Source: Haloferax sp046557615
Lineage (GTDB): Archaea; Halobacteriota; Halobacteria; Halobacteriales; Haloferacaceae
DNA length: 64,000 bases
Reading direction: 5' to 3'
Assembly (NCBI RefSeq): GCF_046557615.1
Contig: NZ_JBKIII010000001.1
Location: 806,001 to 870,000, forward strand
Shown: positions 24,757-34,646 of the stretch, in pieces
How positions within the stretch are numbered: position 1 is the stretch's first letter
How the letters are laid out: each line of letters starts with the position of its first letter
The notes under the pieces: generated by a model
Databases searched by the model: none
What the model was told of the DNA's origin: nothing
Seen by the model: only the letters and a program-made list of their open reading frames with translations
Position numbers and translations under genes: made by a program

Positions 24757-25122
24757 ATGGACGAAGCACCGGGACTTTCGGACCAGTACCGCATGGCCAG
24801 CCCGTGGCCGGTATTCGTCGCACTCGGTATCCCAATCTCTGAACTCGGTCTCCTGTTCGACCTGTTTCCCCTCGCAGTCGGTGGCTTACTCCTCTTCTGT
24901 GGGAGCATCGCAGGAATGCTTCAGGAGTCTGGATACGTCGAATCAATCTGGAAATCACTCGGTGTCTTTTCCGTACTGCTGTTCATCATCGGCGGCGCGT
25001 TCGTCTTCATGGACGGCACGCTCGTGACGCGGGGATACGCAGTCATCGCCTCGGGAGCCTTACTCCTCTTCGGCGGTGTCGTCTTCGAACTCTTCGTTCG
25101 TGACCAACAACAGGACATCTGA
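24757..25122 (+). CDS. Cox-cluster membrane protein
   Basis: A 121-residue protein with four hydrophobic segments (about 16-34, 38-54, 66-88 and 92-113) and few polar loops. This small membrane protein regularly precedes heme-copper oxidase genes in haloarchaea (a DUF7541-type 'cox cluster protein', from memory) and may help assembly or be a small subunit. It lies 50 bp after the VNG_1110C-like gene and ahead of two more cox-linked genes. Confidence 0.65.
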   Translation: MDEAPGLSDQYRMASPWPVFVALGIPISELGLLFDLFPLAVGGLLLFCGSIAGMLQESGYVESIWKSLGVFSVLLFIIGGAFVFMDGTLVTRGYAVIASGALLLFGGVVFELFVRDQQQDI

Positions 25123-25242
25123 GTTCGCGCCGTACTCGTTTTCAGCGAATCGACGAGTCACCGTGAGCGTCAGCGAGGTTGGTACCCGAAAAGAGAGCCG
25201 AAACCAACAATCTATTTGTCGGGCGTCCCCGAGCGTTCAAGT

Positions 25243-25590
25243 ATGGCAAACAAGACGTTCGACAAGGACACCATCCTTGACCTGGTGGTCAACATGGTTC
25301 CGCTGGCCATCATCCTGTTTTTCGTGGTGGCTTTCGCCGTCGTCAACCCGTTCGGGGTCGAATCGCTGCCGTCGGGGCTTCAGTTCGCGCTCCTCATCGT
25401 TCCGTTCGTGGCACTGGCAATCCTCACGTACTTGTCGGGGAAGGCAATTGCTGGTGCAGAACAAAGCGGGACGGTCTACCCACCGGGAGCAGCGACCGTC
25501 CCCGGTGTTGAACCACTCCACGAAGAGGAAAGCGAACTCGAAGAATCGACTGCCGAAGACGCCGCTGCTGTCGAAGGCGAGACTGCGTAA
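25243..25590 (+). CDS. Small cox-cluster membrane protein (DUF6684-like)
   Basis: A 115-residue protein: a short soluble start, two membrane helices (about 12-38 and 48-70), then an acidic Glu-rich tail (SELEESTAEDAAAVEGE). Gene position and helix pattern resemble subunit IV-like parts of haloarchaeal oxidases. The ATG at 25243 is preferred to a start 9 codons upstream. It is 63 bp before the oxidase subunit I gene. Confidence 0.65.
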   Translation: MANKTFDKDTILDLVVNMVPLAIILFFVVAFAVVNPFGVESLPSGLQFALLIVPFVALAILTYLSGKAIAGAEQSGTVYPPGAATVPGVEPLHEEESELEESTAEDAAAVEGETA

Positions 25591-25653
25591 ACCCCCCTCG
25601 AAACGCAGCGCGTTCCCGAATCTTTCATTACCCTGCACTACTCAGCCACTTCT

Positions 25654-27525
<1,872 letters not shown>

Positions 27526-27543
27526 CCAACTGCACACTCTTCG

Positions 27544-27549
27544 TTTTTT
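27544..27549 (+). terminator. T-tract after the oxidase gene
   Basis: Six consecutive T residues 18 nt after the coxA stop. Archaeal transcription often ends at such T-runs, processed by aCPSF1. Confidence 0.4.
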
Positions 27550-27680
27550 AGACCCACAACCGAGAGCGGACGCGCTCAGTTCGCTGTGCAATTACTCGAA
27601 CGTCAGCAGGCGAGAGCCACACCCACCGCTCACGGTAGAAAAATAAGGGACGGTTCCGCTGGCCGTCGTTCTCGTGAACC

Positions 27681-27700
27681 CTGAATCGACCGCGATTCAG
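27681..27700 (-). terminator. Hairpin overlapping the stop codon of the 27-residue gene
   Basis: CTGAATCG-ACCG-CGATTCAG, perfect 8-bp arms. The TGA at 27697-27699 lies inside the arm. It would end a very short transcript of the micro-gene. Confidence 0.45.
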
Positions 27701-27780
27701 GTGACAAGCAGGATTCCGGTCACGAACATCAGCACCGCGACGGCCCCGAGGATAATGCCGAGCAGGTCCGTATCAGACAT
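27697..27780 (-). CDS. 27-residue single-helix membrane protein
   Basis: A very short frame starting MSDTDLLGI and ending GILLVT before TGA. After a six-residue polar start (SDTD) nearly all residues are hydrophobic, forming one membrane helix with an N-out or N-in polar cap. The ATG is proper, a hairpin overlaps the stop, and the gene stands alone in 292 bp between coxA and the next membrane gene, divergent from the latter. Small one-helix proteins accompany many oxidases (CydX, CcoQ and others), so a subunit or assembly role is possible but inferred from location only. Confidence 0.55.
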   Translation of the reverse strand: MSDTDLLGIILGAVAVLMFVTGILLVT

Positions 27781-27877
27781 ACGCGAGGCTTACCACTGTG
27801 GAGCAAAAGGTTAATCGGTGCGAGTCGGCCCGCAGAGAATAATAACCACTAACCAGACTCGCTCCCGACCGATACCT

Positions 27878-28135
27878 GTGCCCTCGAACCTTGGTGGTCG
27901 GCGGTTCGTCCTTGGATTGTACGCTGCACTCGTCACCGTCGCAGGAGTCGCTGGCTTTCTCACGGGAACGTTCGTCTCCGACCTCTCAGCACCGCGATTC
28001 CTGTTTTTAATTCCATTTCCGCCGACACCGCTCGGGTTTGCGGCCTACGGTGCGCTCACACTCGCACTCGTCCTCGGCCTCCCACTCGTCCTCGTAATCT
28101 TCGTCTCGGAACGCATCGACGACGAAGCGGTCTGA
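27878..28135 (+). CDS. Small haloarchaeal membrane protein of the cox cluster
   Basis: An 85-residue protein from a GTG (PSNLGGRRFVLGLYAAL follows), with two long membrane helices separated by PRFLFLIPFPPTPLG. The frame can be extended 20 codons upstream but that part is polar and lacks a good start. It resembles a small haloarchaeal family seen near oxidase genes (DUF7520-like, not certain). The gap to the UspA gene is 81 bp. Confidence 0.6.
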   Translation: MPSNLGGRRFVLGLYAALVTVAGVAGFLTGTFVSDLSAPRFLFLIPFPPTPLGFAAYGALTLALVLGLPLVLVIFVSERIDDEAV

Positions 28136-28216
28136 AGCGACAGAATCGCGCGCAGTCGGCAATTTTTGATGATTATTCGGCACAACTACTAAGAGCGGTC
28201 ACGGAGACGTGAGAGT

Positions 28217-28618
28217 ATGTACCACGTGGTAATCGGCGTCGACGACGATGCGGAACACGCACTCGCGTGCGTTGAAGAAGTCGCGAAAATGCCGGGCGAT
28301 GCGTCCGAAAAGCAGGTGACACTCGTCCACAGTTTCACCGACAACCCGAGTGGGGCCTCGGCGACGCAGATCCGGTCGATTCGTGAAGCAGGAGAGTATC
28401 TCGACGAACAGGGTATCGAGTACGATGTGAACGAGTCCTCGGGTGACCCCGCGGACGTCATCATCGACTTCGCCGAAGAAGAAGAAGCAGACCTCATCCT
28501 CATCGGTGGGCGAAAGCGTTCGCCAGCTGGAAAAGCACTGTTTGGGAGCGTAACGCAGACGGTTATTCTCAACTCGGGTCGGCCCGTCATGGTGACGGGC
28601 GTTGCGAACCGAGCCTAA
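28217..28618 (+). CDS. UspA family universal stress protein
   Basis: A 133-residue cytoplasmic universal stress protein. It begins MYHVVIGVDDDAEHALA. Near the end it has the ATP-binding type pattern GGRKRSPAGKALFGSVTQ (G-2X-G-like spacing), then a C-terminal strand PVMVTGV. Members bind ATP or AMP and help stress survival; haloarchaea have dozens of paralogues. It overlaps nothing and converges with the thioredoxin-like gene with 2 bp between stops. Confidence 0.92.
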   Translation: MYHVVIGVDDDAEHALACVEEVAKMPGDASEKQVTLVHSFTDNPSGASATQIRSIREAGEYLDEQGIEYDVNESSGDPADVIIDFAEEEEADLILIGGRKRSPAGKALFGSVTQTVILNSGRPVMVTGVANRA

Positions 28619-28620
28619 AA

Positions 28621-29295
28621 TCAGAACGACCGGGCGACGAACTCTTCGACTTCGTCGGGAGTCATCTGCCCGGACTCTTGCTCGACGAGTGAGCCATCGC
28701 GGAAGCATGCGACTGTCGGTGCGGCCGTGATGTCGAAGGCTTGGCAAAAGTCGTCTTGGGCCTCACCATCGACGGCAGCAACCGCAACGTCCGACGGGAG
28801 ACGGTCGAGTATCTCGTCGAGTTCGGCTTTCATCGCATCACAGGGTTCACAGAAGCGTTTCCACACCGTGACGACAGCCTCGTCGTTCACGTCGAGGAAC
28901 GACTCGTACGTCGAGTCTGTGAGTTCGAACATGCCTTCTGGAACCGACGACGAGGGTTCGAGTTCGACAATAATCGACGCCATGACCGAGAGGAGTTCCT
29001 GTTCGACCGGAATGTCGAGGAACGACTTCGCTGCGAGGTAGGCAATCACGTCTTCGCGCGAGATGCCTCGCTTATCGACTTCGACTTCGGCCTCGTCGGG
29101 AGACAGGTTGAAGATGTCTCCGACGGTGCTGTAGAACTCGTCGTTGGAGACTGCACCATAGATATCGTGATACAGTGCCAGCACTTTCTGGAACTCGTCG
29201 GTGACCGTCAGTTCGCCACTGTCGGACTCGTCGACGGCGCCTGCTTCGATGAGCGTGTCGAGTGCTGTTTCTGGGTCTGTGTGTGCCGTTGCCAT
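28621..29295 (-). CDS. Thioredoxin-like protein with an extra N-terminal domain
   Basis: A 224-residue protein. The C-terminal part (about 125-224) is a thioredoxin domain with the redox pair C149-x-x-C152 in RFCEPCDAM and the cis-proline loop TAAPTVACF. The N-terminal ~115 residues are helical and acidic, of a type seen only in haloarchaeal relatives. The pattern CEPC differs from the classical WCGPC, so redox potential may be unusual. It starts 3 nt after the stop of livF and is therefore the last gene of the branched-chain type ABC transporter operon. Its role there is unknown. Confidence 0.8.
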   Translation of the reverse strand: MATAHTDPETALDTLIEAGAVDESDSGELTVTDEFQKVLALYHDIYGAVSNDEFYSTVGDIFNLSPDEAEVEVDKRGISREDVIAYLAAKSFLDIPVEQELLSVMASIIVELEPSSSVPEGMFELTDSTYESFLDVNDEAVVTVWKRFCEPCDAMKAELDEILDRLPSDVAVAAVDGEAQDDFCQAFDITAAPTVACFRDGSLVEQESGQMTPDEVEEFVARSF

Positions 29296-29298
29296 GAG

Positions 29299-30042
29299 TT
29301 ATACACCGAGGTAACGTTGCCGAGTCTCTTCATCGTCTCGCAATTCGTCAGCGGTCCCATTGAATACGATCTGGCCTTGGTCGATAACGTACGCTCTGTC
29401 GGCGAGTTTGATAGCCGCCGCCGCGTTCTGCTCGACCAAGAGGATGGTCGTGCCGTTGTCGCTGATGCGTTTGACGGCGTTTTCGACGTCCTCGATAATC
29501 TTCGGTGCGAGCCCTTCGTACGGTTCATCGAGCAAGAGCAAGTCGGTGTTCTGCTTGAGGGCGCGTGCGATAGCGAGCATCTGTTGTTCCCCACCGGAGA
29601 GCGTCCCTGCACGCTGGTCTTGCCGTTCGTCCAGACGAGGGAACTGTGCGTACACCTCTTCGGTGGACATCCCCTTGTGGCCGAACGAGAGCGACCGGCC
29701 CCACGTGTTGGATTTGTTGTTCACGACCTCCGCGAGATGAAGGTTCTCTGCGACCGTGAGGTTGGGGAAGATTCGGCGCTCTTCGGGAACGAGCGAGATT
29801 CCCTTGACAGAGACGTCCTCTGCGGGAACGCTCGTGACGTTCTCTCCTTTGAAGGTGATACTCCCTTTTCGGATGTCTGGCGGCGTCGCCCCCGAGATGC
29901 ATCGAAGGGTGGTCGTCTTCCCGGCACCGTTGCGGCCGAGAAGCGCACAGATTTCTCCCTCTTCGACGCTCATCGAGAGGTCGCGGATGATGTGACTCTC
30001 GCCGTAGTAGGCGTCGATGCCGTCGATATCGAGGATACTCAT
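29299..30042 (-). CDS. livF: Branched-chain-type ABC transporter ATPase LivF
   Basis: A 247-residue ATPase. Walker A is GRNGAGKTT (36-44), the signature LSGGEQQML, and Walker B LLLLDEPYEG. The combination of AIARALKQN and 'EQNAAAAIKLADRAYV' is typical of LivF. Together with LivG it powers a hydrophobic amino acid or amide/organic-acid importer. The start overlaps the livG stop as ATGA. Confidence 0.93.
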   Translation of the reverse strand: MSILDIDGIDAYYGESHIIRDLSMSVEEGEICALLGRNGAGKTTTLRCISGATPPDIRKGSITFKGENVTSVPAEDVSVKGISLVPEERRIFPNLTVAENLHLAEVVNNKSNTWGRSLSFGHKGMSTEEVYAQFPRLDERQDQRAGTLSGGEQQMLAIARALKQNTDLLLLDEPYEGLAPKIIEDVENAVKRISDNGTTILLVEQNAAAAIKLADRAYVIDQGQIVFNGTADELRDDEETRQRYLGV

Positions 30043-30797
30043 AGTTCGACACCTCCGAGGTAGGCCTCTTGAACGGCCTCGTTGCCTCGAATCTCGTCTG
30101 GTGTTCCCTCCGCGATGATGCCACCGCGACTGAGAACGACGATGCGGTCGGAGATACTGAAGACGATTTCCATGTCGTGTTCGACGAGGACGAACGTCAG
30201 GCCGTGTTCTTCTTTGACTCGCTCGATGAGTTCGACCGTCGATTTCGTCTCCTCGGGAGACATCCCGGCGGTTGGCTCGTCCATCAAGAGCAAATCCGGT
30301 TCACTGGCGAGTGCGATGCCGATTTCGAGACGCCGCTTGTCACCGTACGGCAGGTCTTCTGCGACCGTATTCGCTTGGCCGAGCAACCCGACCGAATCGA
30401 GCGTGTTGCGGGCGACTTCGTGAACGTCGGTGAGGCTGTCGCGGTGTTTCAAGAACTCGAACCCAAATGCACCGCGTTCTGCCGCAAGCGACGCGATTTC
30501 TGCGTTCTCACGGACAGTGAGTCCGGGAAAGATAGAGGCAGTCTGGAACGATTTCGAGACGCCTCGTTGGACCACTTCGTGTGGGTCGAGGCCGACGATA
30601 GACTCACCTTTGAACTTGATATCGCCGCTCGTCGGGTCGAGACGGCGGGTGATGAGGTTGATGAGCGTCGATTTCCCGGCCCCGTTCGGGCCGATAATCG
30701 AGACGCGTTCGTCCTGTTCGACAGTGAGATTCACGTCGTCAGTTGCGACGAGACCACCGAATTCCTTGACGAGATTGTTAGTTTCGAGAAGTGCCAT
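30039..30797 (-). CDS. livG: Branched-chain-type ABC transporter ATPase LivG
   Basis: A 252-residue ATPase with Walker A GPNGAGKST (36-44) and Walker B LLLMDEPTAGMS. The signature is the LivG variant LPYGDKRRLEIG in place of LSGGQ. 'VLVEHDMEIVFSISDRI' follows. It forms the second nucleotide-binding half with LivF. It overlaps livM by one base (TAATG) and livF by four. Confidence 0.93.
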   Translation of the reverse strand: MALLETNNLVKEFGGLVATDDVNLTVEQDERVSIIGPNGAGKSTLINLITRRLDPTSGDIKFKGESIVGLDPHEVVQRGVSKSFQTASIFPGLTVRENAEIASLAAERGAFGFEFLKHRDSLTDVHEVARNTLDSVGLLGQANTVAEDLPYGDKRRLEIGIALASEPDLLLMDEPTAGMSPEETKSTVELIERVKEEHGLTFVLVEHDMEIVFSISDRIVVLSRGGIIAEGTPDEIRGNEAVQEAYLGGVEL

Positions 30798-31942
30798 TAG
30801 CGCATACCTCCGATAAATTCGACGACGATATCACGGACTTTTCGCAACATACCCCATAGGCCGTCGGGGACGATCCACACGACTGCGACGAACACGATGC
30901 CGAGGAGCAAGTGCCAGTAGTAGCCGAAGTCGTTGACGAGTACGATGCCCGTAAACGGAATCGTGAGTGCCTGGATGGTGCTGACGATGTTCTCGATGTA
31001 GAGGTACAACGCGGCACCGAGCACTGGGCCGAACATCGACCCTGCACCACCGAGGACCGTCATCACGACGATGTCACCGGACTCCGTCCAGAAGAGCGAC
31101 TGGAGCGGCACGTACGACCCGTGAATGGTGAACAGACTCCCTGCGACGCCTGCGAACGCACCCGAGATGATGAACGCCATCAGCTTGTAGCGCCAGACGT
31201 TGAGTCCGACGAACTCCGCCCGTTGTTCGTTCTCGCGGATTGCACGAAAGACCATCCCGTACGGCGAGTTGAGAATGCGGTAGGCGAGTGCGACGGCACC
31301 GACGAAGAAGACACCGACGAAGGCGTACAGTCCCGTGCCAAGGAGCGTCCCGAGAACGGATGGCAAGTCGGCTTCGAGATGAATCATCCCGAAGAGCGAG
31401 CCCACATCGACTCCCGTCAGACCGTTTTCGCCGCCGGTCAGGAACGCGAGTGGTGATGCGGCCATGAAGTAGAACATCTGTGCGAACGCCAGCGTCAGGA
31501 TGGAGAAGTAAATCCCACCGCGACGCAGCGAGAGGAATCCGAGTACCCACGCGAGGAGAATCGCAAAGACAGTCCCCGAGAGGACCATCACGATTGGGTC
31601 GCCAGAGACGTTCTTTGCGATGACACCTGCGGCGTAGGCCGCACCGCCCCAGAAGGCGGCGTGACCGAACGACAGCAGGCCGGTGTACCCGAGCAACAGG
31701 TCGAAACCGATGGCGAAGATTCCCCAGATGAGGATGAGCGTTGCGAGGCTCTGGTAACCCTGCAAGAAGTCGGAGATGAACGGAGCGCGGGCGAAAATCC
31801 ACGGGAAGAGTGCGACGACAATCGCGGTCAACCCGACGACAGCGCCCTCTCGTTCTTGGAACTGTTGGACGCGTTCGAGGAGCGTCGAATCGACGACTGC
31901 CGACTGTTCTTTCGCCCCGGCCGTAGTCTCTTCCTCGCTCAT
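30797..31942 (-). CDS. livM: Branched-chain-type ABC transporter permease LivM
   Basis: A 381-residue permease with about ten membrane helices after a polar ~35-residue N-terminus. The LivM hallmark GYTGLLSFGHAAFWGGAAYA is at about 105-124, and the SLRRGGIYFSILTLAF loop and a later EN-rich motif 'RENEQRAEFVGLN' (contact with the ATPase) are present. Its ATG overlaps the livH stop (ATGA). The partner is LivH. Confidence 0.93.
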   Translation of the reverse strand: MSEEETTAGAKEQSAVVDSTLLERVQQFQEREGAVVGLTAIVVALFPWIFARAPFISDFLQGYQSLATLILIWGIFAIGFDLLLGYTGLLSFGHAAFWGGAAYAAGVIAKNVSGDPIVMVLSGTVFAILLAWVLGFLSLRRGGIYFSILTLAFAQMFYFMAASPLAFLTGGENGLTGVDVGSLFGMIHLEADLPSVLGTLLGTGLYAFVGVFFVGAVALAYRILNSPYGMVFRAIRENEQRAEFVGLNVWRYKLMAFIISGAFAGVAGSLFTIHGSYVPLQSLFWTESGDIVVMTVLGGAGSMFGPVLGAALYLYIENIVSTIQALTIPFTGIVLVNDFGYYWHLLLGIVFVAVVWIVPDGLWGMLRKVRDIVVEFIGGMR

Positions 31943-32907
31943 GGTGCCACCTCTTCGTTACCGAGAAGACCTTGTGGTCGAAGCAGGAGGACGATTGCCG
32001 CGATAGCGTAGAGTCCTACCTGTGACCACGCGGGTGCGAGCGACACGAGTGCCGCCGTCGTGAGTCCGAAGACGATTCCGCCGAGGACTGCACCGGCGAT
32101 ACTACCCACACCGCCGATGACGACGGTGAGGAACGCTGGCACGAGGATGTTGGTCCCAATCGTCGGGTTGACGACGTTGAGGGGGCCGCCAACGACACCC
32201 GCAATACCGGCGAGTGCGGCACCGATGCCGAAGACGACGATGTAGGGACGCGTGATTTTGATACCGAGCAGGCGAACCATCTCCGCGTCGCGCGTGCCTG
32301 CGCGGACGACGAGTCCGAAGTCGGTGTACTCGACGAGGGCGTACACGAGCAAGACGAGGACGGCAGTGATGCCAATAACCCACAGTCGCCATTGTGGGAA
32401 GTTACCGACAACGGGGAGTGCAATCGGCCCGGAGACAGGGAGACCAGCGAACGAACCGAACGCGAGAATGCGGTCTGGTTGGTCGAACGGAAGACTGTTG
32501 CTCCCGAAGAGTACCCGGAATAGTTCTTGGACGACGATTGCGAGCCCGAAGGTGACGAGAATCTGGTCCGTATCCGGGCGGTCGTAGAACGGTCGTGCGA
32601 CGAACCGCTCCATCAAGAGACCGACGATAAAGACGACAATCGGGACCAACAGCAGCGCGGCGAAAAAGCCCCAATCGAGCCCGAACGTCGAGAAGCCCCA
32701 CTCTTGGAGTTTCCCGTTTGAAAGCGGGACGTTCAACGCGATGAGCAGGCCTGCGTACGTCCCGACGAGGTAGAGCGCGCCGTGGGCGAAGTTGACGAAC
32801 TTGAGCGTCCCCAAGATAATCGACAGCCCCACTGCGAGCAAGACGTAGATGGCGCCCTGCTGAAGCCCGTTGAGTAGTACTGTGAGAATGTCTGCGAGAA
32901 TGCTCAT
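31939..32907 (-). CDS. livH: Branched-chain-type ABC transporter permease LivH
   Basis: A 322-residue permease with about eight helices. The LivH hallmark GLSIILGTLKFVNFAHGALY (about 28-47) and the cytoplasmic loop 'VRAGTRDAEMVRLLGI' for ATPase contact are present. A Shine-Dalgarno GGAGATC lies 6 nt before the ATG, and a TATA-like element about 80 nt before it (see the promoter entry), so livHMGF may be transcribed separately from livJ. Confidence 0.93.
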   Translation of the reverse strand: MSILADILTVLLNGLQQGAIYVLLAVGLSIILGTLKFVNFAHGALYLVGTYAGLLIALNVPLSNGKLQEWGFSTFGLDWGFFAALLLVPIVVFIVGLLMERFVARPFYDRPDTDQILVTFGLAIVVQELFRVLFGSNSLPFDQPDRILAFGSFAGLPVSGPIALPVVGNFPQWRLWVIGITAVLVLLVYALVEYTDFGLVVRAGTRDAEMVRLLGIKITRPYIVVFGIGAALAGIAGVVGGPLNVVNPTIGTNILVPAFLTVVIGGVGSIAGAVLGGIVFGLTTAALVSLAPAWSQVGLYAIAAIVLLLRPQGLLGNEEVAP

Positions 32908-32913
32908 GTTCGA

Positions 32914-32993
32914 GATCTCCTAGTTTTGATACCGTTTGGCATGGGTGTGTTAAACTGACTCATTTACACGCAAGTAGTTTGTTCATGATAAAT
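32914..32993 (-). promoter_or_regulatory. Internal promoter and RBS of livHMGF
   Basis: Between the livJ stop (33025) and livH, the minus strand has ATATTTATCA near 32986-32995 and a Shine-Dalgarno GGAGATC at 32914-32920, 6 nt before the livH ATG. An independent leadered transcript of the permease and ATPase genes is likely. The TTTATC core recurs in front of two CoA-ligase genes nearby. Confidence 0.45.
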
Positions 32994-33024
32994 ATCCATC
33001 GTAATGTCGTGAGACGAGAGTGAG

Positions 33025-34413
33025 TTACTCGTACGGACCGAGTTCACACTCTGCTGCAGGACCAGCGTCGCACGCGTATCCGAGGTCGTCTCGACTCGTG
33101 ATGTTGACAATCTCGAAGTAGGTCCCCGAGGACTGTTCAGAGCCCGGCAGTCCTTGCACGACGGGGACATCCCGCTGTGCTTGGTGGTCGCAGCCGCGCA
33201 TCGTCTCTGCGCCCATGCCGATGTTGTCGTATTCGAAGTCTTCGAGTTGCTTGATGACTTCCGGCGGGTAGAACGTCCCTGCACGCTCGACTGCCGCGGC
33301 GTACTGGAGCGTCTGCGCGTACGCCAGTTGTGCGGGTCCGGATGGCGAGCGGTCGTACTCGTCCATGAACGCCTGGGTGAACTCTTCGGACGGCGTGTTG
33401 TCGATTTGGGAGTCCCACGCGACCGTTCCGTAGATACCCTCGATAGCGCCGCCTGCTGCTTCCGCCATCGGACGGTTGTACAGCGGAACGATAATCTCCA
33501 TGTCCTCGTTGATGCCAGCGTCGACGGCCTGCTGGACGGAGTTTGCACCGTCGAGGCCGTAGTGGTTGAGAATGAGTACGTCCGCACCGGAGTTTTGGGC
33601 TTCGGAGAGGTACGTGGAGTAGTCGGTCGTCCCGAGCGGCGTTGCGACAGACTCGACTTCTTCCCAGCCCGCGACGTCGGTCATGAATTGGTTCATCGAC
33701 GCTTGCTGGGTCTGTCCCCAACTGTAGTCCGCGTAGAGTTGGTAGAAGGACAGTCCTTCACCGTAGGCGTCGCGCACAACAGGCGCGAGCGCCTGTCCAG
33801 TCATGTACGCGTTGAACATCTCGCGGAAGGAGTAGCGAACGCAGTCCTTGCCGGTCGTGTCGTTCGAGTGCGTCAGACAGGCCATGAACATGACCTTCTC
33901 GTTCTGACACAGCCCTTGGACAGCGATTGCCGTTGCCGAGGACGACCCGCCAGAGATCATGATTACACCGTCACGCTGCACCATCCCGGAGGCAGACTGT
34001 CGTGCCTGGTCGGCGTCGGTCGCCGTGTCGCCGTCAACGTGGTCGATGGTGTAGTCGAGGACGCCGTCTCCAGAGAGGTCGTCGAACTGCGTGTCAACCC
34101 AGCCGCCACCTTCGTTGAGGTGCTTTACTGCGAGTTCGTACGCGCGAAGTTCGTCTTCACCCTCTGACGCATACGGACCAGACTGTGGAACGTTGAATCC
34201 GAAGGTTGCCGTGTCACCTTCGATTGGGAAGTTACCCAGTGCGGGGTAATCTTCACCATCTCCGCCTCCACCGCCGCCGCCGCCGCCGTTGCCGTCGCCA
34301 TCTCCACCGCCACCGCCGGTACAGCCAGCCAGACCAGCCAGGCCCGCCGCACCCACAGCACCAGTCGCCTTCAGCACATCTCGTCGCTTGAGTGGCTTGT
34401 TATCCCGTGCCAT
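33025..34413 (-). CDS. livJ: ABC transporter substrate-binding lipoprotein (LivJ-type)
   Basis: A 462-residue extracellular binding protein. The N-terminus has a Tat-type signal KRRDVLKATGAVGAAG ending in the lipobox LAGC, so the mature protein starts at that cysteine, lipid-anchored. A Gly-rich, Asp-containing linker (about 32-52) precedes the periplasmic-binding fold of type I (about 55-450). The start is the ATG at 34413: the frame extends 46 codons upstream, but the signal peptide begins here and a TATA box lies 19-30 nt before it. Substrate is unproven; the CoA-ligases nearby suggest an organic acid rather than an amino acid. Confidence 0.9.
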   Translation of the reverse strand: MARDNKPLKRRDVLKATGAVGAAGLAGLAGCTGGGGGDGDGNGGGGGGGGGDGEDYPALGNFPIEGDTATFGFNVPQSGPYASEGEDELRAYELAVKHLNEGGGWVDTQFDDLSGDGVLDYTIDHVDGDTATDADQARQSASGMVQRDGVIMISGGSSSATAIAVQGLCQNEKVMFMACLTHSNDTTGKDCVRYSFREMFNAYMTGQALAPVVRDAYGEGLSFYQLYADYSWGQTQQASMNQFMTDVAGWEEVESVATPLGTTDYSTYLSEAQNSGADVLILNHYGLDGANSVQQAVDAGINEDMEIIVPLYNRPMAEAAGGAIEGIYGTVAWDSQIDNTPSEEFTQAFMDEYDRSPSGPAQLAYAQTLQYAAAVERAGTFYPPEVIKQLEDFEYDNIGMGAETMRGCDHQAQRDVPVVQGLPGSEQSSGTYFEIVNITSRDDLGYACDAGPAAECELGPYE

Positions 34414-34431
34414 AGGATAGTCGGCGGATAC

Positions 34432-34443
34432 ATTATTAATAAT
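34432..34443 (-). promoter_or_regulatory. Palindromic TATA element of livJ
   Basis: ATTATTAATAAT, a perfect 12-bp palindrome, spans 19-30 nt before the livJ ATG. The spacing implies a leaderless message. The 234 bases between livJ and the CoA-ligase show AT-rich DNA but no other gene. Confidence 0.5.
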
Positions 34444-34646
34444 AGTTATGTATATACTTCCTAATATAGTATTCATATTTTGCGAGATGTGCATAACAAT
34501 ACTTCGAGACCCAATTGTTGGGTAAATGCAGTTTATAAGCCATCTATCCACTGATTGGCTCGTTTTGAGCCAGCTTCAGAGACGTTCACGACGCCGAGAG
34601 TAAACGCGTTCGACAGTGACAGAAGAAACCGTTAGACAGGAGACGA

